This document shows, in pieces, positions 1 through 5,152 of a DNA stretch of 5,244 nt. The position numbers and the translations under genes were made by a program. The stretch is taken from NCBI GenBank assembly GCA_021798135.1, contig JAJZYI010000245.1, forward strand, positions 1-5,244, read 5' to 3'. The stretch is from Actinomycetes bacterium (GTDB taxonomy: Bacteria > Actinomycetota > Acidimicrobiia > Acidimicrobiales > UBA8190). Position 1 is the first letter of the stretch. The number at the start of each line of letters is the position of its first letter. The notes under the pieces were generated by a model, which worked only from the letters and a program-made list of their open reading frames with translations, was not told the origin of the DNA and did not search any database.

Positions 1-316
1 GGTGGCGCGGCGGTGTGGCGGGTCCGGCCGCGAGCGCCGCCGGGCCCGGGGTCCCGCCGTCGTGGGTGTCCCGTCGTGGGTGTCGCGTCGTGGGTGTCCC
101 GTCGTGGGTGTCCCGTCGTGGGTGTCACAGCCCTCGGGCACCATGCGGGCATGGACGAACTGCACGCCATCGGCGACGCCGGCGGCACGGACATCGTGGC
201 CCGCCGAGCGCGAGGCACCGGAGCGGCCCGGTGGGGTCGTGCGGGGTGGGGTGGCGGCGAGCGGGCGGGCCGGGGTGGCGGTCCGTTCGGCTCGCGGCAG
301 TCGGGCGGGAGGGCCC
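1..316. other. Non-coding region left of the SOS promoter
   Basis: No convincing gene lies here. Reading frames on both strands are open for long stretches, but their translations are low-complexity Arg/Gly/Pro/Val strings with no recognisable domain, as expected of very GC-rich non-coding DNA. It contains a 14-bp tandem repeat at 58-127; the rest (128-316) is G-rich on the + strand and featureless. In related Actinomycetota, lexA is divergently transcribed from the LysM-nrdR pair, so this stretch is probably the lexA leader or the upstream part of the intergenic region. That is inference: no LexA protein sequence is visible in the window. Confidence 0.6.
58..127. repeat. 14-bp tandem repeat, five copies
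   Basis: Five head-to-tail copies of CGTCGTGGGTGTCC begin at 58, 72, 86, 100 and 114. Copy 2 ends in G and copy 5 ends in A; the other positions are identical. The period is not a multiple of three, so the array shifts frame at every copy and is unlikely to encode a conserved peptide. There is no unique spacer between units, so it is a minisatellite-type array, not a CRISPR. Near-identity of the copies suggests recent slippage expansion. It lies about 190 bp upstream of the SOS promoter. Confidence 0.95.
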
Positions 317-345
317 TTGACACGAACATGCGTTCGTGTTGTGAT
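317..345 (+). promoter_or_regulatory. Predicted SOS promoter of the LysM-nrdR-dinB unit
   Basis: A perfect -35 hexamer TTGACA (317-322) is followed after 17 bp by TGTGAT (340-345), which matches four of six positions of TATAAT. The first LexA box fills the spacer and abuts the -35 element, an arrangement in which bound LexA would block RNA polymerase. A start site about 7 nt past the -10 element would fall near 352, the first base of an ATG. The -35 match and operator placement are seen directly; the -10 match is moderate and promoter activity is inferred. Confidence 0.7.
323..336. promoter_or_regulatory. LexA (SOS) box 1
   Basis: CGAACATGCGTTCG is a perfect match to the actinobacterial LexA operator CGAAC-N4-GTTCG. 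The symmetry extends two further base pairs on each side (CAC/GTG, 321-338). It lies between the -35 and -10 elements of the predicted promoter, the expected place for repression. It may also serve a leftward lexA promoter, which I could not locate. Confidence 0.9.
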
Positions 346-353
346 GACGTCAT
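344..353. promoter_or_regulatory. ATGACGTCAT palindrome between the LexA boxes
   Basis: This perfect 10-bp palindrome overlaps the end of the -10 element, the predicted transcription start and the first two bases of the ATG at 352. It is unrelated in sequence to the flanking LexA boxes. It could be the operator of a second regulator or a chance palindrome; no regulator can be named from the sequence. Confidence 0.35.
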
Positions 354-894
354 GGCGAACGTGCGTTCGACTGGTGCGCTCGCAGGTGGCGCCGGTCGTG
401 AGGACCGTCGGCTCGCGGTTCGTGGCTGGACGGATCCGGCCGGTGCCCGATGCGACACCCGCGGGCGCACGCGCACGCCAACGGCGAGGCCCCCGGAGCG
501 GCGGGGTCAGGCCGTGCGGCCGGCTGCGCCCGGCATCCCGGGCGGTGGCGAGTCGGCGCGCCATCGGCACCACCGAACGCCGGTTCGCTACCGGCACGGG
601 GCCGACCTGCGCCGGCGCCGGCTGCTGCGAACGCTCGGGGTGATGGCCGCCGGCGGCGCGCTGGCCCTGCTCGCAGCCCCCGTCTGGGGGCACCCGACGC
701 CGGTCGGCACGGTGCCGGTAGCGGCGTCGGCCGCCGCGACGCCCAGGGTCTACGTGGTGCAGCCAGGCGACACGCTGCAGTCGATCGCGCGAGGCGTCGA
801 CGGCGGGCGCGACAGCGCAGCCGTCATCGCGGACCTTCGCGGCCAACTCGACGGCGCTCCGCTGGTCCCGGGTGTCCGGCTCGTGCTCCCCTGA
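352..894 (+). CDS. LysM-domain membrane protein, probable SOS-induced cell-division suppressor (DivS/ChiZ/Rv2719c-like)
   Basis: This predicted protein has 180 residues. An Arg/Pro/Gly-rich cytoplasmic part (1-90) ends in a run of four Arg. One membrane segment follows (about 91-109, rich in Leu/Ala/Gly), then a short linker and a C-terminal LysM domain (about 133-179) with the typical YVVQPGDTLQSIA opening. LysM domains bind peptidoglycan, so the C-terminus should lie outside the membrane. Single-pass LysM proteins beside lexA and nrdR (Rv2719c/ChiZ, C. glutamicum DivS, functionally Bacillus YneA) are SOS-induced and delay septation; the role here is inferred from architecture, neighbours and LexA boxes. 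The start is uncertain: ATG 352 coincides with the predicted transcription start (leaderless), while ATG 328, GTG 361 and GTG 514 are in frame and none has a clear ribosome binding site. Confidence 0.75.
   Translation: MANVRSTGALAGGAGREDRRLAVRGWTDPAGARCDTRGRTRTPTARPPERRGQAVRPAAPGIPGGGESARHRHHRTPVRYRHGADLRRRRLLRTLGVMAAGGALALLAAPVWGHPTPVGTVPVAASAAATPRVYVVQPGDTLQSIARGVDGGRDSAAVIADLRGQLDGAPLVPGVRLVLP
356..369. promoter_or_regulatory. LexA (SOS) box 2
   Basis: CGAACGTGCGTTCG is a second perfect actinobacterial LexA operator. Its centre is 33 bp (about three helical turns) from that of box 1, so two LexA dimers could sit on roughly the same face of the DNA. If the LysM gene starts at 352, this operator covers codons 2-6, so the operator would lie within the coding sequence. 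Confidence 0.88.
574..587. promoter_or_regulatory. LexA-box-like palindrome inside the LysM gene
   Basis: CGAACGCCGGTTCG has both perfect LexA half-sites at the correct 4-bp spacing. Its central bases GCCG differ from the purine-N-purine-pyrimidine pattern of boxes 1 and 2. It lies within the coding sequence, over the codons for the RTPVR stretch just before the Arg run. It could be an auxiliary operator or a coincidence of codon use. Confidence 0.35.
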
Positions 895-918
895 CCGCAC
901 CGCACCGCACCGCACCGC
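894..918. repeat. Pentanucleotide repeat (ACCGC)x5
   Basis: Five exact copies of ACCGC begin at the last base of the LysM stop codon. The array is at the start of the 101-nt gap before nrdR. The remainder of the gap holds short palindromes such as GGTGCACC (947-954) but no T run that would make a terminator, and no promoter I can support. The array is probably a slippage product. Confidence 0.9.
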
Positions 919-995
919 ACCCGCCGTGGTGTGCATCGGCAACCAGGGTGCACCGGTGGCGTCGGCCGGCCGGCTGCGGCAAGTACCGTGTGCGC

Positions 996-1469
996 GTGCG
1001 CTGTCCCTGGTGCTCCAACCTCGACGATAGGGTGGTCGACACCCGGCTCGCCGACGACGGCGCGGCGATCCGCAGGCGACGGGAGTGCGCCGCCTGCGGT
1101 CGACGGTTCACGACCTACGAGCGTCTGGAGCAGGCACCGCTGTGGGTGACCAAGCGCGGCGGCGTACGGGAGCCGTTCGACCGGGCCAAGGTGGTGGCCG
1201 GTGCGCGCGCTGCGGCCAAGAACCGCCCGGTCGACGCCGCTGCCCTCAACGCCCTTGCCCAGGAGGTGGAGGACGCCCTGCGGGGCCAGGCCGAGGTCAC
1301 CAGCCAGCAGATCGGCATCGCGGTGCTCGAGCGCCTGCGCCAGGTCGACGAAGTCGCGTACCTCCGCTTCGCCTCCGTCTACAAGGGCTTCGAGGACATC
1401 GAGGATTTCGAGCGCGAGGTCGGTCTGCTCACCAAGACCACGGCGCCGAAGCACACGGGAGGGGGCTGA
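996..1469 (+). CDS. nrdR: Transcriptional repressor NrdR
   Basis: NrdR senses ATP/dATP and represses ribonucleotide reductase genes when deoxynucleotides are plentiful. The 157-residue product is close to the family's usual 150 or so. It opens MRCPWC and has the N-terminal zinc ribbon with Cys3, Cys6, Cys31 and Cys34, followed by RRFTTYER (36-43), the family's DNA-binding signature. An ATP-cone domain follows (about 49-139), starting with VTKRGG-REPFDR and containing the conserved YLRFASVYKGF stretch near its end. GTG 996 is chosen because it gives the canonical MRCP start; GTG 990 is an in-frame alternative, and neither has a strong ribosome binding site. The C-terminal tail (GLLTKTTAPKHTGGG) is unremarkable. 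The gene sits 101 nt after the LysM gene and 5 nt before the deacetylase, so all are probably cotranscribed. No NrdR box was recognised here; its targets are expected elsewhere. Confidence 0.97.
   Translation: MRCPWCSNLDDRVVDTRLADDGAAIRRRRECAACGRRFTTYERLEQAPLWVTKRGGVREPFDRAKVVAGARAAAKNRPVDAAALNALAQEVEDALRGQAEVTSQQIGIAVLERLRQVDEVAYLRFASVYKGFEDIEDFEREVGLLTKTTAPKHTGGG
1457..1465 (+). promoter_or_regulatory. Ribosome binding site for the PIG-L deacetylase
   Basis: The purine run GGGAGGGGG includes a GGAGG core at 1458-1462 and lies within the last codons of nrdR, about 12 nt before GTG 1475. It supports that GTG as the start and implies translation close behind nrdR. Confidence 0.6.
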
Positions 1470-1474
1470 GCGCG

Positions 1475-2185
1475 GTGACGGCGCTGCTCGACGGCGTCCC
1501 GCCGCGGGCGCTCGCCGTCTACGCCCATCCCGACGACGCCGAGGTCTCCTGCGGGGGCACCCTGGCGCGTTGGGTTGCGGCCGGCTCGGAGGTCCACCTG
1601 GTGGTGTGCACCCAGGGGGAGAAGGGGACGCTCGACCCCGGGGCCGACGCGGCCGCCCTCGGCCGCCAGCGGGCTGCCGAGGTCGAGCAGGCCGCTGCCG
1701 CGCTCGGTCTCGCCGGGTGCACGGTCCTCGGCTATCCCGACGGAGAGGTCGACGACGACCTGGTCCTGCGCGGTGCTCTCGTCCGGGCCGTGCGCACCCA
1801 CCGGCCCCACACGGTGCTGTGCCCCGACCCCACGGCCGTGATCTTCGGCGACCAGTACGTGAACCACCGGGACCACCGTGTCGTCGGTGCCGCCTGCCTC
1901 GATGCCGTCGCCCCGGCAGCCGCCCGGCCGCTCTACTTCCCCGAGGCCGGTCCGCCCCACCAGGTGGCCGAGGTGCTCCTGTCGGGGACGCTCCAGCCGG
2001 GGGTCTGGGTCGACGTGACCGCCACGGTCGACGCCAAGGTCGCGGCGGTGGCCTGCCATCGCAGCCAGTTCGCCGACGGTGGCGCCTGGGCCGCCGCTGC
2101 GGTCCGGGCGCGCGCCGAGGAGGAGGGCCGACGTGCCGGCGTGGCGTGCGCCGAGGCGTTCCGCCGGCTCCGCCTGGATGCCTGA
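1475..2185 (+). CDS. PIG-L/LmbE-family zinc-dependent deacetylase
   Basis: The 236-residue protein matches the LmbE-like size range. These enzymes remove N-acetyl groups from GlcNAc-type sugars or conjugates; MshB and Mca of the mycothiol pathway and BshB of the bacillithiol pathway are members. Visible motifs are AHPDD (17-21), which supplies a zinc His (18), a zinc Asp (21) and the likely catalytic Asp (20); CGGTLARW (26-33); RAAEVEQAAAALG (66-78); GYPDGEV (86-92); and NHRDH (130-134), whose His134 is the third zinc ligand. The catalytic set looks complete. There is no signal peptide or membrane segment, so the enzyme should be cytoplasmic. It is shorter than typical MshB (about 300 residues), so I do not assign a mycothiol role; the substrate is unknown. 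The start follows nrdR by 5 nt with an upstream GGAGG, and the end overlaps dinB by 8 nt, indicating translational coupling within an SOS-type unit. Confidence 0.9.
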   Translation: MTALLDGVPPRALAVYAHPDDAEVSCGGTLARWVAAGSEVHLVVCTQGEKGTLDPGADAAALGRQRAAEVEQAAAALGLAGCTVLGYPDGEVDDDLVLRGALVRAVRTHRPHTVLCPDPTAVIFGDQYVNHRDHRVVGAACLDAVAPAAARPLYFPEAGPPHQVAEVLLSGTLQPGVWVDVTATVDAKVAAVACHRSQFADGGAWAAAAVRARAEEEGRRAGVACAEAFRRLRLDA

Positions 2186-3752
2186 GCGGGGCGTCGCCGG
2201 CCCGTTCGCGCTCGGTGATGCCGGCGGCGGTCACTGGGCTGACCCGGGGCTGGCACCGCCGGCACCGGTGGACGGCGCCCAGGCCGCCGTGCCGCCCGGC
2301 CCGGCCGACGCGCCCTGCACGGTCCTGCACCTCGACATGGACGCCTTCTTCGCGTCGATCGAGGTCCTCGACGATCCGTCGCTCGCCGGGCGGCCCGTCA
2401 TCGTCGGCGGCGACGGGCCCCGCGGCGCGGTGGCGTCGTGCTCGTACGAAGCGCGCGCCTACGGCGTGCGCTCGGCGATGGCGTCGGTGGAGGCGCGGCG
2501 GCGCTGCCCCCACGCCGTGTTCCGTCCCGGGCGCCACGACCGCTACGTCGAGGTGAGCTCGCAGCTCGGCTCGCTCCTGCGGGAGGTCACCCCGATCGTG
2601 GAGCCGATCGGGCTGGACGAGGCGTTCCTCGACGTCGCCGGGGCCGCGCGTCGCCTCGGCTCCCCTGGCGAGATCGCCCGGGCGCTGCGCGACCGCGTGC
2701 ACGCCGAGCTCGGCCTGACGTGTGCCGTGGGCGTGGCCAGGACGAAGTCGCTGGCCAAGCTGGCCTCGCGCCAGGCCAAGGTCGTCGCTCCCGCCCGGCG
2801 CGGGCCGGCCGACGGCGTCGTCGTGGTCCTGCCGGCGGACGAGGGCGCCTTCCTCCACCCGCTCCCCGTCGGCGCCCTGTGGGGCGTCGGCCCGGCCACC
2901 GCCGTCAAGCTCGCCTCGCTCGGCGTCACCACCGTCGGGCAGCTCGCGGAGATCCCCGACGGCGTCCTCGCCCGGCTCGTCGGGCGGGCTGCCGGCAGCC
3001 ACCTGGCCGCGCTCGCCGCCGGCCGGGACACCGGCCGCGTGCAGCCGCACCGGCCCGTCCGTTCGATCGGCCGCGAGACCACCCTTGCCGACGACGCCCA
3101 CGACCCCGGGTCCCTCGCCGGCCTGCTGGCGTCGCTCGCCGCCGACGTGGGCCAGCGGCTCGCCGCCGGCAGGCTGGCGGGACGGTGCGTCACGCTGAAG
3201 GTCCGCTTCGCCGACCGCCGGACCGTGACCCGGTCCGTGACGCCAGCCGTCCCTGCCGGCGGTCCCCACCAGGTCCTGTCCGTCGCCCGGTCCCTGCTGG
3301 CCCAGGTGGACGTCGCTGCCGGCGTCCGGCTGCTCGGCGTCAGCGCGTCGCAGCTCGTGCCGGCGGACGCCGTGGCCGTGCAGCAGCCGCTCGGCGGCTG
3401 GAGCTGGCCGGCAGCGGCGGCCGACCCGGCGGCGGCCGACCCGGTGGCTGGCGACCCGGAGGCTGGCGACGCGGCGGCGGGGGAGCGCTGGCGGCAGGTC
3501 GACAGCGCCGTCGTCAGGCTGCGCCAGCGCTTCGGGCCGGCAGCCGTGGTGCCGGCCGTGACGGTGGCGGTCCCCGCCGACGGGCACGGCGTGCCGGTCG
3601 AGGCCGAGGCCGAGGCGGTCGCCGGCTCGGCGTTCCGCGGACCGGGCGAGCGCACGCGTCGTGGCGACGCTCGCGGCGCGACCACACCCCGTGAGGCCCT
3701 GTCCCCGGGCGACCGCCACGGTGACCGAGCGCGCGACAAGGGATCTCACTGA
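2178..3752 (+). CDS. dinB: DNA polymerase IV (DinB, Y-family translesion polymerase)
   Basis: The enzyme copies past damaged template bases. The palm motif LHLDMDAFFASIEV (50-63) carries the first catalytic Asp (53) and an aromatic steric gate (Phe58). YEARAYGVRSAM (90-101) is the fingers motif. PIGLDEAFLDV (143-153) gives Asp147 and Glu148, with Gly-Leu where many homologues have Ser-Ile. GVARTKSLAKLAS (185-197) and the helix-hairpin-helix VGALWGVGPATAVKLASLG (231-249) form the thumb region, and the little finger spans about 295-395. QQPLG (402-406) may be a degenerate beta-clamp-binding motif. Then come an Ala/Asp/Pro/Gly repeat linker (413-436), a WRQVDSAVVRLRQRFG segment (438-453) common in actinobacterial DinB, and a polar tail. 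At 524 residues it exceeds the usual 350-420; about 47 come from an unconserved N-terminus. ATG 2178 overlaps the deacetylase stop by 8 nt; GTG 2268 or GTG 2289 could instead be the start. Confidence 0.95.
   Translation: MPERGVAGPFALGDAGGGHWADPGLAPPAPVDGAQAAVPPGPADAPCTVLHLDMDAFFASIEVLDDPSLAGRPVIVGGDGPRGAVASCSYEARAYGVRSAMASVEARRRCPHAVFRPGRHDRYVEVSSQLGSLLREVTPIVEPIGLDEAFLDVAGAARRLGSPGEIARALRDRVHAELGLTCAVGVARTKSLAKLASRQAKVVAPARRGPADGVVVVLPADEGAFLHPLPVGALWGVGPATAVKLASLGVTTVGQLAEIPDGVLARLVGRAAGSHLAALAAGRDTGRVQPHRPVRSIGRETTLADDAHDPGSLAGLLASLAADVGQRLAAGRLAGRCVTLKVRFADRRTVTRSVTPAVPAGGPHQVLSVARSLLAQVDVAAGVRLLGVSASQLVPADAVAVQQPLGGWSWPAAAADPAAADPVAGDPEAGDAAAGERWRQVDSAVVRLRQRFGPAAVVPAVTVAVPADGHGVPVEAEAEAVAGSAFRGPGERTRRGDARGATTPREALSPGDRHGDRARDKGSH
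3414..3473. repeat. 15-bp in-frame tandem repeat in dinB
   Basis: Four 15-bp units begin at 3414, 3429, 3444 and 3459. The first two are identical, encoding AAADP twice, and the next two have diverged to VAGDP and EAGDA. The period keeps the frame, so copy number would change only the linker between the possible clamp motif and the C-terminal WRQ-RFG segment of DinB. It probably makes a flexible, disordered linker. Confidence 0.85.
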
Positions 3753-3784
3753 CGTTGTCAGCGCATGGACCCTGCGCGAAGATT
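3749..3784 (+). promoter_or_regulatory. Weak possible promoter and inverted repeat before the DUF3040 gene
   Basis: TTGTCA (3755-3760) resembles a -35 element (five of six), and GAAGAT (3779-3784) sits 18 bp later as a poor -10 match (three of six). A short inverted repeat, CTGAC-GTT-GTCAG (3749-3761), overlaps the dinB stop codon and the -35-like element. It could mark a separate promoter with an operator for the DUF3040-ROK pair. The evidence is thin, and readthrough from dinB is equally possible across this 75-nt gap. Confidence 0.25.
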
Positions 3785-3815
3785 GGGGGTGCGCCAGGTC
3801 GCCGCCCGGCGTGCG

Positions 3816-3822
3816 AAGGGAG
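3816..3822 (+). promoter_or_regulatory. Ribosome binding site for the DUF3040 gene
   Basis: AAGGGAG lies 5 nt before GTG 3828. It decides the start in favour of GTG 3828 over the in-frame ATG 3765, which would add a 21-residue basic extension absent from the usual family start. Confidence 0.75.
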
Positions 3823-3827
3823 CGAAG

Positions 3828-4202
3828 GTGCCGCTGTCAGAGCACGAGCAGCGGGTGCTCCACGAGATGGAGCAGGCCCTCTATCGGCACGACCCGAGGT
3901 TCGCCTCTCGTGTCCGCAACGAGAGCGTCTACCGGTATGCCGGGCGGAACCTGCGCTGGTCGATCGTCGGGTTCGCCGCCGGCCTGGCCATCATGGTCGC
4001 CTTCTTCACCAGCTCGGTGCTCGCCGGGTTCCTGGGCGTGGCCATCATGTTCGCCTCGTCCATCGGGGTCGCCGTCAACCTGAAGCGCATGGGCAAGGCC
4101 GGCCTGAGCGACCTCAGCCGCACCGTGCACGCGGAGGGCATAGGCCAGACCCTGGGTCGCACCGGCACCCGGCTGCGCAAGCGCTTCCGCCCGGGCTCCT
4201 GA
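3828..4202 (+). CDS. DUF3040-family membrane protein
   Basis: The 124-residue protein opens MPLSEHEQRVLHEMEQALYRHDPRFASRVR, the signature start of the actinobacterial DUF3040 family, whose function is unknown. A charged cytoplasmic N-terminal helix (about 3-42) precedes two hydrophobic helices (about 44-60 and 62-84) joined by a very short turn, giving a membrane hairpin. A basic C-terminal tail (85-124, ending in LRKRFRPGS) should also lie in the cytoplasm. The start is fixed by the family signature and an AAGGGAG ribosome binding site. It follows dinB by 75 nt and precedes the ROK kinase by 17 nt, so it is probably cotranscribed with the kinase. Family members are often found near cell-division and cell-wall genes such as mraZ; no such genes are seen here beyond the LysM protein. 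No role can be assigned from the sequence. Confidence 0.9.
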   Translation: MPLSEHEQRVLHEMEQALYRHDPRFASRVRNESVYRYAGRNLRWSIVGFAAGLAIMVAFFTSSVLAGFLGVAIMFASSIGVAVNLKRMGKAGLSDLSRTVHAEGIGQTLGRTGTRLRKRFRPGS

Positions 4203-4219
4203 GCGCCGCGGCCGTCCAC

Positions 4220-5152
4220 GTGCCGGCGAGGTCCCGGTCCGGGCCCGGTCGCGCCGCGGGCGGCGACCGGCCTGCCTGCCTGGCCGTCGACGTCGGCGGC
4301 ACCAAGCTCGCCGCCGCCGTGGTCGACGGCACGGGGACGCTCCACGGTGCCCGGCAGGTCCCCACACCGGCCGGGCACGATCCCGACCGGCTGTTCGCGA
4401 CGCTCGCCGGCCTGGTCGACGAGGTGCGCGCCGCCGCGGTGACGGCGCCGGCGCCTGCGTGCTGCGGCACGGGCTGCGGCGGGCCGATCGACGCGGCGGG
4501 GCTGGTGTCGCCCCTGAACATCCCGGCCTGGCGCTCGTTCCCGCTCGCCGAGCGGCTGGCTGCCCACACGGGCCTGCCGACGTGGGTGGACAACGACGCC
4601 AAGGCGCTGGCCCTCGCCGAGGGCTGGCGCGGTGCCGCGGCGGGCGTCGCCGACTACATCGCCATGGTCGTCTCCACCGGTGTCGGCGGCGGCATCGTCG
4701 TCGACGGCCGGCTCCTCGACGGAGCCTCTGGCAACGCCGGGCACATCGGGCACGTCGTCGTCCGGCCCGACGGCCGCGAGTGCGCCTGCGGCGGCCGCGG
4801 CTGCCTCGAGGCCGAGGTGTCGGGGACGGCGATCCGCGCGATCACGGGCCGGCCGGCCGAGGAGGCGACCGGCGACGTCCGGCGGCGCACGGGCCGCCTG
4901 GTGGGCCGGGCCGTGGCCTCGGTCGTCAACCTCCTCGACGTCCGCCTCGCCGTGGTGGGGGGCTCGGTCGCCCTGGGCTTCGGGCCGGCCTTCTTCGAGG
5001 CTGCGGCCGCCGAGCTCGCCGAGCGCTCGCGCATCGCGTTCGCCCGCGGCGCCCGGCTGGTGCCGGCCGGCCTGGGTGCGGACGCGCCGCTCGTGGGCGC
5101 GGCGGCCGTCGGCTGGCGGGGCGCCGGCACCGTCACCGGTGGCGACCGGTGA
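4220..5152 (+). CDS. ROK-family sugar kinase (glucokinase-like)
   Basis: The 310-residue protein has the full length and fold markers of ROK kinases, which phosphorylate hexoses such as glucose or N-acetylated sugars with ATP. It shows the phosphate-binding loop DVGGTK (24-29); GCGGPID (86-91); SPLNIPAWRSFPL (97-109); VDNDAKALALAEG (123-135) with catalytic Asp126; VSTGVGGGIV (151-160), the second ATP loop; and a zinc site formed by His178, Cys188, Cys190 and Cys195 (CACGGRGCLEAE). There is no helix-turn-helix domain, so it is an enzyme and not a ROK repressor. Where typical ROK sugar kinases have E-x-GH, this protein has HIGH (175-178), so a substrate-contacting Glu is replaced by His. This may be normal for its actinobacterial subgroup, but it makes the sugar uncertain. 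GTG 4220 is the only usual start codon after the DUF3040 stop and before the ATP loop; no strong ribosome binding site is seen, suggesting coupling. Confidence 0.92.
   Translation: MPARSRSGPGRAAGGDRPACLAVDVGGTKLAAAVVDGTGTLHGARQVPTPAGHDPDRLFATLAGLVDEVRAAAVTAPAPACCGTGCGGPIDAAGLVSPLNIPAWRSFPLAERLAAHTGLPTWVDNDAKALALAEGWRGAAAGVADYIAMVVSTGVGGGIVVDGRLLDGASGNAGHIGHVVVRPDGRECACGGRGCLEAEVSGTAIRAITGRPAEEATGDVRRRTGRLVGRAVASVVNLLDVRLAVVGGSVALGFGPAFFEAAAAELAERSRIAFARGARLVPAGLGADAPLVGAAAVGWRGAGTVTGGDR

Noticed and set aside
58..127. CRISPR array
   Set aside because: The units are 14 bp and directly adjacent with no unique spacers, and no cas gene is present.
1..194. Two - strand frames starting at ATG 194 and ATG 144 and running off the left edge, possible lexA N-terminus
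   Set aside because: Both run through the 14-bp repeat, have no ribosome binding site and show no LexA helix-turn-helix sequence within the window. lexA more likely starts further left.
13..351. Upstream extension of the LysM frame to ATG 13
   Set aside because: It would cross the tandem repeat, the promoter and box 1, and encodes only low-complexity residues.
947..958. Overlapping palindromes GGTGCACC and CACCGGTG before nrdR as an NrdR box
   Set aside because: They do not resemble the A/T-rich NrdR box consensus, and short GC palindromes are frequent here.
3219..3237. Inverted repeat CGGACC-N7-GGTCCG as terminator or operator
   Set aside because: It lies within the conserved little-finger coding region of dinB, has no T run, and such short repeats are common at this GC content.
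750..3749. 999-codon open frame on the - strand
   Set aside because: It is antisense to nrdR, the deacetylase and dinB, all with clear family motifs. Its translation is low-complexity Arg/Ala/Gly/Pro with no domain; long antisense frames are expected at this GC content.
3765..3827. DUF3040 gene starting at ATG 3765
   Set aside because: GTG 3828 has a well-placed AAGGGAG and gives the family-typical PLSEHEQ start; the extension is not conserved in character.
3837..5136. Several - strand frames opposite the DUF3040 and ROK genes
   Set aside because: They are antisense to genes with clear family signatures and have no motifs of their own.
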